From Bin103 sp002238925 (GTDB taxonomy: Bacteria > Spirochaetota > Spirochaetia > SZUA-6 > Bin103), in assembly GCA_965208065.1 (NCBI GenBank), contig OZ242313.1, forward strand, positions 1,736,001 to 1,800,000: 64,000 nt of DNA, in the 5' to 3' direction. The notes under the pieces were generated by a model. It searched no databases. It saw only the letters and a program-made list of their open reading frames with translations, and was not told where the DNA came from. Below, piece by piece: positions 49,019 to 56,928 of the stretch. The first letter of the stretch is position 1; each line of letters opens with the position of its first letter. A program made the translations under genes and the position numbers.

Positions 49019-49062
49019 GGGCGGCGGCGCGCACCCGGGAGCCGGGTTGGCCGCCGCCGCCC
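49019..49062 (-). promoter_or_regulatory. Nested GC-rich hairpins after binding-protein gene
   Basis: GGGCGGCGGC (49019-49028) pairs perfectly with GCCGCCGCCC (49053-49062). Inside, CCCGG (49034-49038) pairs with CCGGG (49042-49046). This very stable structure sits in the 108-base spacer between the cassette 2 binding-protein and permease genes, without a T-run. It parallels the hairpins after the cassette 1 binding-protein genes, and probably stabilises upstream mRNA or limits downstream transcription. Confidence 0.65.
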
Positions 49063-49076
49063 GATAGTTCAGTCGT

Positions 49077-51077
49077 TTACTTGAAGTAGAGTTGCTCCGC
49101 CTCGATGTTCAGGTCTCCCCACCAGGCGGCGCTGCCGAAGTAACCCTTGGGCACGTTTACGAGGTTGTCCTTGGCGACCACCAGAAGCGGCTGTCCGCCG
49201 ACGATGCCCTGCATCAGCAGGTTGTCGAAATGGAAGCCGTAGATCTTGCGCGCGGTCTCGATGTATTCGGGTGAGCCGAGCACCGTCTGCTGGAGCTCCT
49301 CACCCCACTGGAACAACTGCTTGAACTCCTCCGGCGGTTCCAAGCCCGGCAGCACGCCGCCCTCGTAGTCGCTGAGGCTGCGGGTGCCTTCCTCCACCTG
49401 GATCCATGCCATCAGCCAATCGCCCCACGCTGTCGCCCAGTGCAGGTCGTGGGAGCCGTGCACCCACGCCTCTCGGTCGATCATGTACTGTCGCGCCTCG
49501 GACGGAAAGCCCCAAGTGCCGACGTTGACCTCCAGCAGGTTGCCGTCGCGGCGCTGGGCGTGCAGGGCATTGTCGGACAGCTTGACTTCCGTGTGCACCC
49601 CGACCGCGCGCCAGTACTCCCGGATCAGCTCGATAGACTTGCCGGTGGCGCTGTGCTCGCCCTGGATGCGGCCTTCGATAGTGATGGTGAACTGACTGCC
49701 GTCCTCGCCGAGCCGCCAGCCGTCGCCGTCGCGCTGGTCCAGGCCGACCGCGTCGAGCAGCCGGTTGGCTTCGTCCACGTCGTAGGCGTCCATCGGATTG
49801 TTGCTCCACTCCGGCGGCGAGAACGTTGCATCGGCCACCGGGAACACCATCGGCTCGCCGAGCCCGAAGTACACGCTGTCGAGCACCTCCTCGGCGTTGA
49901 TTGCCAGCGACATCGCCTGCCGGAAGCGCAGGTCGCGGAAGATGTGCCCCTTCTCCTCGTGGGTCTGGTTGAACGCGAATGCGATCGGGATCTGGTTGAC
50001 CGGCACCTCGTGCAGCAGGTACCCGCCAGCGGCCTCGTTCTCCTTGTACAGGGCGTAGTTGTCGCTGGTGGCGTTGACGAAGTCGTAGTCCACCTCGCCG
50101 GCGATGATCTTGAGTTGGATGGTTTCCATGTCGGCGATGCCGGCGATGATGCGGTCCAGGTAGGGGAGCTGCTGGCCGAGTTCGTCCACCTTGTAGAAGT
50201 AGGGGTTGCGCTCGTGCACCTTGGTGGTGTCGGTAACTTCGATCAGCTTCCACGGCTGCATGGTTGGGCGCGGCTCGTTGTCGTCGATCAGGTGGCGGAA
50301 GCCGTTCTGATACTCCCAGTCGTGGGCGTTGAAGGCCAGGCTCCAACTGTCGTAGCCGAGCTCCTTGGCCAGCGCGTCGGCGTCCGGGTTGTACTTGATG
50401 TGGAACTTCTCCAGGTAGTGCTTGGGCAGGTAGCTGTGCCAGTCGCCGCCGGCCGGCTCGCCCATCTTGGCCAGCATCACCGGATAGGGGACGTCGGTCT
50501 CCAGGCGCACGTTGTAATCGTCGATCTTGATGGCGCGCCGCACCTTGTTCATCCAGAACGCCTGCGTGCCGCTGCCGACCCGCGAGTCGAAGTGCCAGTC
50601 CTCGTAGGCGAACACGATGTCGTCGGCGGTGAACGGCTGGCCGTCCGACCACTGCGCACCCTCGCGCAGGGTGATGGTGAGGCTCAGGAAATCGTCCGCG
50701 AGATCGAAGCCCTTGGCCAGGTTGGGCACCACCGTGGTGTCGGCGCGGATGTAGGCCAGGTAACTGCCGCGCTCGGTCTCTTCCTGCAGCGTGTTCCACG
50801 GCTCGGTGCTGTTCACGAACACGTAGATGGTGTCGCCGTAGGTACCGACCGAATCGATCGGCTCCATTACCGGCGGCTCTACCGGCAGGCGCTCGGCGAC
50901 CGGCGGCAACTCTCCGGCCGCTACCATCGCCGCGAGCATCGGCGCTTCCGAATACTCGCCGCTGGCTGCCATCGACGCCGCGGGAGCCGACGTGCTGCCG
51001 CTGTCGGTGCTGCCGCCCGCGAAAAGGGCGGCGTTGACCGTGAGCAGAGCAATTCCCATGATGAGTGCTTTGTACAT
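49077..51077 (-). CDS. ABC transporter substrate-binding protein, family 5 (cassette 2)
   Basis: A 666-residue periplasmic binding protein paralogous to the two in cassette 1. It shows the same tag SEAPMLAAMVAAGELPPVAE, LREGAQWSDGQPFTADDIVF and FRQAMSLAINAEEVLDSVYF. The signal peptide MYKALIMGIALLTVNAALFA is followed by GGSTDSG, with no lipobox Cys. A strong AAGGAGG precedes the ATG at 51077. Ligand unknown. Confidence 0.9.
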   Translation of the reverse strand: MYKALIMGIALLTVNAALFAGGSTDSGSTSAPAASMAASGEYSEAPMLAAMVAAGELPPVAERLPVEPPVMEPIDSVGTYGDTIYVFVNSTEPWNTLQEETERGSYLAYIRADTTVVPNLAKGFDLADDFLSLTITLREGAQWSDGQPFTADDIVFAYEDWHFDSRVGSGTQAFWMNKVRRAIKIDDYNVRLETDVPYPVMLAKMGEPAGGDWHSYLPKHYLEKFHIKYNPDADALAKELGYDSWSLAFNAHDWEYQNGFRHLIDDNEPRPTMQPWKLIEVTDTTKVHERNPYFYKVDELGQQLPYLDRIIAGIADMETIQLKIIAGEVDYDFVNATSDNYALYKENEAAGGYLLHEVPVNQIPIAFAFNQTHEEKGHIFRDLRFRQAMSLAINAEEVLDSVYFGLGEPMVFPVADATFSPPEWSNNPMDAYDVDEANRLLDAVGLDQRDGDGWRLGEDGSQFTITIEGRIQGEHSATGKSIELIREYWRAVGVHTEVKLSDNALHAQRRDGNLLEVNVGTWGFPSEARQYMIDREAWVHGSHDLHWATAWGDWLMAWIQVEEGTRSLSDYEGGVLPGLEPPEEFKQLFQWGEELQQTVLGSPEYIETARKIYGFHFDNLLMQGIVGGQPLLVVAKDNLVNVPKGYFGSAAWWGDLNIEAEQLYFK

Positions 51078-51198
51078 CGTTCCTCCTTGATGTAGAGCAG
51101 GGCGTGTCGACGCCCGTGTGCTTCTGCCGAATGTAGCCGAAGCTGGGGCGTGGCGTCCAGCCAGGACGCGGTCAGGGCTGGGTGGTGCGCTGGGCCGC

Positions 51199-51489
51199 TT
51201 ACACGCCTTCCACGACGAAGGTGTTGGCCTGTACGAACTTGCCGCGTTGTTTGCGGAGTTCGGTAAACCGCTCCGATTCGAGCAACGCCTTCGCCTGTTC
51301 CAGACTGTCGAATTCCGAGATCGCGGCGCGCGCGGGCGCCAAGTCCCCACCATACACGCTGATCGGGCCGCCCCGAACCAGATACCGCCCCCCGTGAGCC
51401 TCCACTTCCTGCAGAAGCTGACTTGCCAAACCGGCCATACCCTCGCGGTCGGTCACTTCAGAATCAATGGTTACTATGTATGCCTTCAA
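51199..51489 (-). CDS. DUF1330 family protein
   Basis: A 96-residue ferredoxin-like-fold protein of the DUF1330 group: MKAYIVTIDSEVTDREGM, then EAHGGRYLVRGGPISVYGGD and AAISEFDSLEQAKALLESER. Relatives are small dimeric proteins of unknown or monooxygenase-like function. It lies 121 bases upstream of the cassette 2 binding-protein gene and may share its promoter region. Confidence 0.85.
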   Translation of the reverse strand: MKAYIVTIDSEVTDREGMAGLASQLLQEVEAHGGRYLVRGGPISVYGGDLAPARAAISEFDSLEQAKALLESERFTELRKQRGKFVQANTFVVEGV

Positions 51490-51568
51490 TTCCTTCCTCC
51501 TACCCTCTCTCTTCGGCGTCTACCGCGCACGTCGATACCGTCAATGCATGACGGCCATGTTGGTCACG

Positions 51569-52435
51569 TTACCAGGCCCGTTCCCGGCGTTGGCGGCTGT
51601 GCTGCCAGGCGTGCTCGACCTGCTGCCAGGTCGCCGCTTGGCTCGGGTCGCGCCGGCTGCGCGCCGTGAACGCCATGTCGGCGTGCCACAGGTGGGCCAT
51701 CGGGGTGCCGACCGGGCTATAACGGAAGTCGATTGACCAGCGCACCATGTCGGCGCAGTTCAGGGTGGAGCGGTGGAATACCAAGTTGTCGAACAGCACG
51801 AAGTCGCCAGGGCTCATGGCGACGGTGTCGATGGCCGCGCCGGCTGCCGGGTCGAAGGCGGTGGTGCGGAATGACCCGTCCGCGGTGCCGTGATCCTGAA
51901 TGCCCATCTTTTGGCTGCCGGGAACGAACTGCAGAGTGCCGTTGTCCGCGTTCACTTCCACCAGCGGCATCCACAGCGTGAGCAGCGGGTGGTCGGCGGT
52001 ATCCGGCATGTAGCCGCTGTCCTGGTGCCACGGCAGGGTGGTCTCCTGCTCGTCGGGCAGCTTCGGGCGCACCCAGAAATCGCCATTGAACTGGATCTCG
52101 GGCCCGATCAGAGCTTCCACCATGTCCAGAATCGAAGGCTCCACCCACAGGTCGAACAGCGCGCGGCTGAACACCCTGCTGTGCCAACCGACCTGCCCGA
52201 ACTGCTGCTTGCCGCCGTGCTGGCGCCACACGTGATACCAGCGCCGCTCGAACGGCTGGGCGGTGGCCAGGTCGTCAATCTCGCCCGCCGCCAGCATTCC
52301 CCGCGACTCGGTATCCACTACCTGGTCGATCACGGTAGTCATCGCTTCGATGCGGGCAGCTGGAATGCACCCACGAACATGCAGATAGCCCTGGCGGGCG
52401 AAGGTGTCTCGGTCTGCGGAGGTCAAGGCGGGCAC
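51569..52435 (-). CDS. Phytanoyl-CoA dioxygenase family protein
   Basis: A 288-residue Fe(II)/2-oxoglutarate oxygenase. The 2-His-1-Asp triad is visible as His and Asp in LPWHQDSGYMPDT and the distal His in LFDNLVFHRSTLN. The 2-oxoglutarate-binding Arg is likely in MVRWSIDFRY. GTG start at 52435 has AAGGAG eight bases upstream and fits better than the ATG at 52489. The substrate is unknown; this family hydroxylates many small molecules and lipids. It is the second PhyH gene here and lacks HEAT repeats. Confidence 0.87.
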   Translation of the reverse strand: MPALTSADRDTFARQGYLHVRGCIPAARIEAMTTVIDQVVDTESRGMLAAGEIDDLATAQPFERRWYHVWRQHGGKQQFGQVGWHSRVFSRALFDLWVEPSILDMVEALIGPEIQFNGDFWVRPKLPDEQETTLPWHQDSGYMPDTADHPLLTLWMPLVEVNADNGTLQFVPGSQKMGIQDHGTADGSFRTTAFDPAAGAAIDTVAMSPGDFVLFDNLVFHRSTLNCADMVRWSIDFRYSPVGTPMAHLWHADMAFTARSRRDPSQAATWQQVEHAWQHSRQRRERAW

Positions 52436-52556
52436 GATGCGGTCTCCTTGTTGGATGATGCCAACGGCTACCAGCGGCCGTGCGGCCATGTCAAGCGCTC
52501 ACCCCGTCCCACCCGTCCCACCGTCCCATCGGTCGCGCACGCGGTATCGGCCCCGG

Positions 52557-53285
52557 TCAGGCGGGGTAGATGTCCATCTGGGAGAGGTCGATGGGGCTGC
52601 CGAGCAGCAGGGTCACGAAGCCGCCGTCGGGCACCGGCTCCCCGTCGGCGTCCAGGCCGCCCTCCTCCAGCACCAGCAGCAGCGGATTGCTGGCCGGTTG
52701 GTCGGTACGGTACTCCATGACCAGTACCGGCACCTGCATTCCGGCGCGTTCGTCGTGGAAGTCGCCGTACAATGGGCCGTCGTGCACGGCACGGAAGTCG
52801 AGCTGCTTCTCTTCGCCGCCGTCGCGAACCGGCGGTACGTCGGGGTGGGGGGCGAACTCCAGGTCGTAGGGCATGAAGGAGTCCGGGTTGGGCGGCTCCA
52901 GGAACAGCCATGCGAAGCCGTGGTCGAGCAGCACGCCGCGGTTACCGGGCTGAAAGCCGTCCGGTTGGAAGTAGACGCGCAACTCGATGTGCTCGCCGGT
53001 GAGCACCGCCGTCAGGACATACGTGGTCTCGGCATCGGAGATGTCGAACAGCAGGTACTCGGCAACGACGCTGCCGCCCTGGCTGCGGAAGTGGAAGTGC
53101 CGCTTGCCGGTGACCTCGTAGTTGATGCCGCCGCCGCTGACCGTGCCGGCCATGTCGGACTCTTCCAGCGCCTGGAAGTCGCGCAGCGCCACCGAACTGC
53201 CGGTCGGCAGCCGGCGCCAGAACTCCGGCTGATCCTGGTTGTACTGCGCCGCCGACTCCTCGCGCCGGCGGCGCTTCCAGAACAT
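52557..53285 (-). CDS. DUF4178-like protein, unknown function
   Basis: A 242-residue protein with a basic N-terminus (MFWKRRRREES) and no clear membrane helix. The core reads INYEVTGKRHFHFRSQGG then SVVAEYLLFDISDAETTYVL. This resembles the DUF4178 pattern, where a Tyr/Gly-Lys strand is followed by an EYLL motif. The assignment is from memory and moderate. Neighbours are a Ser/Gly-rich membrane protein and a DUF350 gene; DUF4178 and DUF350 are known to co-occur. Last gene in that run. Confidence 0.6.
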   Translation of the reverse strand: MFWKRRRREESAAQYNQDQPEFWRRLPTGSSVALRDFQALEESDMAGTVSGGGINYEVTGKRHFHFRSQGGSVVAEYLLFDISDAETTYVLTAVLTGEHIELRVYFQPDGFQPGNRGVLLDHGFAWLFLEPPNPDSFMPYDLEFAPHPDVPPVRDGGEEKQLDFRAVHDGPLYGDFHDERAGMQVPVLVMEYRTDQPASNPLLLVLEEGGLDADGEPVPDGGFVTLLLGSPIDLSQMDIYPA

Positions 53286-53306
53286 GATGCGCGCCGCCGG
53301 GCCCGG

Positions 53307-54041
53307 CTAATAATGGCGCAAACCGGCGCGCATTACGAAGAACACGGCCAGGATGATGGCGATTACCATCAGGCCGGTCCAGAAGCCGGACGGGCGGCCG
53401 CCATAGTAGGCCCCGGGCGACGGCCCGTAGTAGTAGTGGTTTCTGGACATGAGCACGCCGAGCATGGCGGCGTCGGCCATCGCGCTGTACAGCACCCAGG
53501 TGCCGAGGGTCGGATGCAGGTAACCGTAGCCGCCGAGGCCGGCGTTGTAGGTCACGTTCACGTTGCGCCCGTCGACGCGGGTGGATTGCGGAATGTGCCC
53601 CGGGCGGCTGCTCGGCTGGCTGGCGTAGCGCGACGGGTACTGGCTGGAGTTGCGCCTGACGAACGCCCGCTCCGCCTGCTGGCGGCTCTGGAAGGTGGTG
53701 CCGTTGGCGCGCGCCCGCTGGTAGCTGGATTGGCTCACGCCGCGCGTGTTGGCGCGCGCCGTGCCGCCGCGGGTGCCGGACAGTGACTGGCGGGTGGTGG
53801 TGCCGGTGCGCTGCCGGGTCGAGCCCCAGGCGCTCACCGAGCGGCGCGACGAGAAGCCGCGCGACGACGAGAAGCCGCGGCTGCTGAACGAGCGTCCGCC
53901 GGAGAAGCCGCCGCCGCGGCGGGCGAAGGCGTCGTCGGCGACCATCAGCAAGGTTAGCGCGATCGCCCCGGCCGCGAGGATGCGGCGGCGCGACAGGCAG
54001 CCCCGCGCCCGGCGGGCGGGCGGGCGTTGCTGAGCGTTCAC
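53307..54041 (-). CDS. Ser/Gly/Arg-rich secreted or membrane protein
   Basis: A 244-residue protein. An N-terminal hydrophobic segment (RILAAGAIALTLLMVADDAFA) looks like a signal peptide or anchor. A low-complexity region follows, with repeated SSRGFSSSRGFSSRR, RARANGTTFQSRQQAERAF and Ser/Gln/Arg. It then gives a more ordered section and a final membrane helix near FWTGLMVIAIILAVFFVM. A GTG start at 54041 overlaps the DUF350 stop. It is translationally coupled, so the two products probably act together. I do not recognise a family. Confidence 0.7.
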   Translation of the reverse strand: MNAQQRPPARRARGCLSRRRILAAGAIALTLLMVADDAFARRGGGFSGGRSFSSRGFSSSRGFSSRRSVSAWGSTRQRTGTTTRQSLSGTRGGTARANTRGVSQSSYQRARANGTTFQSRQQAERAFVRRNSSQYPSRYASQPSSRPGHIPQSTRVDGRNVNVTYNAGLGGYGYLHPTLGTWVLYSAMADAAMLGVLMSRNHYYYGPSPGAYYGGRPSGFWTGLMVIAIILAVFFVMRAGLRHY

Positions 54042-54955
54042 TGCACTTCTCCCGTAACGGCGGCGCCGGCGCCGGCGGCCAGGCCGGGGTTGACAGCCGT
54101 GCTGAACAGGATGGCGATGACCAGGAAGGCGGCGGCGGCGATTACCGCCGCGGCGGTGTTCTTGTGCTCGGCGACCTCCTGTGACAGGACGCCGTGCGGC
54201 AGGAATACCTTGTCGGCGATGACCCGCCCGATCAGCAGCAGCACCAGGCCGCTGCCGGCGATGACGGCGGTGATGAGCAGTTCGCGGCCCAGGTCGCTGC
54301 CGGCGCCGGTGAGCGCGGTGCGGACGATCAGTCCCTGGGCGACCAGGAAGGAGCCGAAGCTGATGCCCACCGCCGGGTTGGCGTCGTCCTCGATGCTCTT
54401 GTGCACGTCGTAGCGGGTTATGGCCTGGAACACCAAGCCGTCGACGACCAGAATGAGTTGCCCGGCCGCCCAGTAGATCATGACATCGCGCATCAGCAGC
54501 ATCAGGCTGCCGCTGCTGCCGGACAGGACACCGGACAGCATCAGGCCGGTGGCGATGCTCATGCCGCCCACCACGTAGCCGGTGCCGACGTTCTTCTCGT
54601 CGCCGATCTCGGTGCTGACCTTGAACGTGAACAGCACGAAGCGGTCGTTGATCATCATGCTCATGCGCAGCAGCACGATGGCCATCGCCCCGGTGATCAC
54701 GATGCCGGACAACTCGGCGAGCAGGTCGCTGGTGGTGCCGAGCAGCGTGGTGGAGATGGCGAACGCCAGTCCGACCAGGTAGCCGCCAAAGCTCACCGCC
54801 ACGGCATTGTTGCGCTCCTTGGTGAGGTGGCGGTCGATGTCGTAGCGCGTGGTGAGGTTGTAGAACAGCTTGCCCAGGAACACCAGCACGATGCCGGCGG
54901 CGAAGTAGGGCAGTTTTTCGACTACGAACTCGAGCGTGGTGGTCAGGGCATCCAT
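54038..54955 (-). CDS. DUF350 membrane protein with two repeat units
   Basis: A 305-residue integral membrane protein containing two tandem DUF350 units. The first includes FGGYLVGLAFAISTTLLGTT and the second GISFGSFLVAQGLIVRTAL. Each unit is followed by long hydrophobic helices. The start MDALTTTLEFVVEKLPYF is preceded by AAGGAG. DUF350 proteins such as E. coli YjfL sit in the inner membrane, and their neighbourhoods include DUF4178 and polyamine-synthase genes. This matches the nearby genes here. Confidence 0.83.
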   Translation of the reverse strand: MDALTTTLEFVVEKLPYFAAGIVLVFLGKLFYNLTTRYDIDRHLTKERNNAVAVSFGGYLVGLAFAISTTLLGTTSDLLAELSGIVITGAMAIVLLRMSMMINDRFVLFTFKVSTEIGDEKNVGTGYVVGGMSIATGLMLSGVLSGSSGSLMLLMRDVMIYWAAGQLILVVDGLVFQAITRYDVHKSIEDDANPAVGISFGSFLVAQGLIVRTALTGAGSDLGRELLITAVIAGSGLVLLLIGRVIADKVFLPHGVLSQEVAEHKNTAAAVIAAAAFLVIAILFSTAVNPGLAAGAGAAVTGEVQ

Positions 54956-55150
54956 GGGCCACTCCTTGGACGGGCGACGATTCGGCACCGCGTGCGGCCG
55001 TCGCGGTAAGTATAGCGCCCGCGATTCCCGCGCGCCAATCTCGGCGGACCGCGGCGCCAGAAGCCGCGCAATCGGTCGTGCAGCTGGTTCGCAGGGGTGC
55101 GCAGGGGCGCAGGGGTGCGCCGGTGTACGGGCACCGCTCGGCGGTGCACA

Positions 55151-56035
55151 ATGGCTCCCATGACCCGATATCGGCGCGCGCGCGAGCGCACCTACGAAGT
55201 GCTGGAGAAGGCTGCCGAGGGCGACCGGCTGTCGCAAGCGGTCGACATCACCATCATCGCCGTGATTCTCGCCAACGGCGCGGCGGTGGTGCTGGAGTCG
55301 TTCGATGGACTCTACGACCGTTACGCCGGGTGGTTCTTCGCACTGGAGCTGGTGTCGGTGGCGCTGTTCACGGCAGAGCTGGCGCTGCGCCTGTGGACCT
55401 GCGACCTGCGCCGGCCCGGGGGGTCGTGGCCGGGCGCGGTGGTGCGCTTCTTGGTGTCGCCGATCGGCATCATCGACCTGCTCGCCATCCTGCCGTTCTA
55501 CCTGCCGCTCCTGATCCCGGTCGACCTGCGAGTGGTGCGCGTGCTGCGCTTGGTGCGCTTTCTGCGCCTGCTGAAGCTGACCCGCTACACGCGCTCGGTG
55601 GCGACCATGGCGGCAGTGGTGCGCGAGCGGCGCCACGAGTTGATGGTGGCGGTGTTCCTCACCTCCATTCTGCTGGTGGTGGCGTCCACGCTGATGTACT
55701 ACCTGGAGTCGAAGGTGCAGCCGGAGGCGTTCCCGAACATCGTGGCGTCGCTGTGGTGGGCGGTGGCGACCCTTACCACCATCGGCTACGGCGACGTGTT
55801 CCCGGTTACCGGCATGGGCCGGCTGCTCAGCGGCATCATCGCCGTGCTCGGTATCGGCCTGGTGGCCCTGCCGACGGCGATCATCAGCTCCGGCTTCGTG
55901 GAGGCGCTCGCCCGCAAGCCCGAGGCCGCCGAAGCGGAGCCGCCCGCCGCCGTTGCCGCACGTTTCTGCCCGCACTGCGGCAAGCCACTCGACGCGGTCG
56001 GCGGTACCGGTAATGCGATAAAGGAGAGTGTGTGA
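55151..56035 (+). CDS. Voltage-gated-like K+ channel with C-terminal zinc ribbon
   Basis: A 294-residue six-helix channel. The selectivity filter is TTIGYGDVFPVTG, and the S4-like arginine series is in VVRVLRLVRFLRLLKLTRYTRS. The C-terminal cytoplasmic part ends with a zinc-ribbon motif FCPHCGKPL. This resembles bacterial Kv-like channels (KvAP group). Start is at MAPMTRYRRARE (55151), though 55160 is also possible. The stop overlaps the epimerase start (TGATG), so the two are translationally coupled. Confidence 0.88.
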   Translation: MAPMTRYRRARERTYEVLEKAAEGDRLSQAVDITIIAVILANGAAVVLESFDGLYDRYAGWFFALELVSVALFTAELALRLWTCDLRRPGGSWPGAVVRFLVSPIGIIDLLAILPFYLPLLIPVDLRVVRVLRLVRFLRLLKLTRYTRSVATMAAVVRERRHELMVAVFLTSILLVVASTLMYYLESKVQPEAFPNIVASLWWAVATLTTIGYGDVFPVTGMGRLLSGIIAVLGIGLVALPTAIISSGFVEALARKPEAAEAEPPAAVAARFCPHCGKPLDAVGGTGNAIKESV

Positions 56036-56895
56036 TGAAGGTCGTCGTATTCGGGGGCTCGGGCAGGATCGGCCGGTACGTGGTTGCGGAATTGATCGCA
56101 CGCGGGCATTCGGTGGTGAATGCGGATCGCTCGCCGCCGCCGCACGTCACCTGGCTGTATGACCAGTCGGGCGCCGAGCTGTACGTACACACGGATCTGA
56201 GCCGCCTCGGCGACGTGGTGTCGGTGCTGCGCGGCGCCGACGGCCTGGTGCAGCTCGCGGCGATCCCCAATCCCACCGGCCACGTGCCCGGCGAGGTGTT
56301 CCATACCAACATGGTGACCGACTTCAACGTGCTGGAGGCCGCCGACCTGCTCGGCATCGCGAAGCTGGTGATGTCGTCGTCGATCAACGCCCTCGGCGCG
56401 TCTTTCAACGGCGGCGTCGTGGCGCCGCGCTACTTCCCGGTCGACGAGGAGCACGAGACGCGCTGCGAAGAGATCTACTCCACCACCAAGTGGCTGGGCG
56501 AGGAACTGGCCGCCGCCTACGCGCGCCGCCGCGAGGTGCAGATCGCCAGCCTGCGCTACACCTGGGTGATGGACGAGGCGATCCGCGCCCGCACCCGCGC
56601 CGGCGGCGACCCGCGCGCCGAGCAGGAGCGCGGCGCCAAGGGGTTCTGGTCCTGGGTGGACATACGCGACGTGGCGAGCTCCTGCCGGCTGGCGCTGGAG
56701 GCGTCGTGGCAGGGCCACGAACGGTTCTGGATCAATGCCGCCGATACCATCCTCGACCTGCCCACCAGCGAGGCGCTGGCAAAGTGGTACCCCGGGGTGC
56801 CGCTCAAGGAGCCGCTCGAAGGCTATGCCGCCGTGCTGAGCATCGCCAAGGCGCGCCGCATGCTCGGCTGGCAACCCGCCCACTCCTGGCATTGA
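56035..56895 (+). CDS. NAD-dependent epimerase/dehydratase family protein
   Basis: A 286-residue extended SDR. The dinucleotide motif is VVFGGSGRIGRYVVAEL, the Asp of NAD selectivity is in VVNADRSPPP, and the catalytic YxxxK is in EIYSTTKWLGEELA, with a Ser on the preceding strand (VMSSSINALG). Typical substrates are nucleotide sugars. AAGGAG at 56021-56026 supports ATG at 56035. Coupling to a K+ channel gene is unexpected. Confidence 0.88.
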   Translation: MKVVVFGGSGRIGRYVVAELIARGHSVVNADRSPPPHVTWLYDQSGAELYVHTDLSRLGDVVSVLRGADGLVQLAAIPNPTGHVPGEVFHTNMVTDFNVLEAADLLGIAKLVMSSSINALGASFNGGVVAPRYFPVDEEHETRCEEIYSTTKWLGEELAAAYARRREVQIASLRYTWVMDEAIRARTRAGGDPRAEQERGAKGFWSWVDIRDVASSCRLALEASWQGHERFWINAADTILDLPTSEALAKWYPGVPLKEPLEGYAAVLSIAKARRMLGWQPAHSWH

Positions 56896-56928
56896 CGCGA
56901 CGCTGCCGCACAGCTTCGATGGGGGCTG

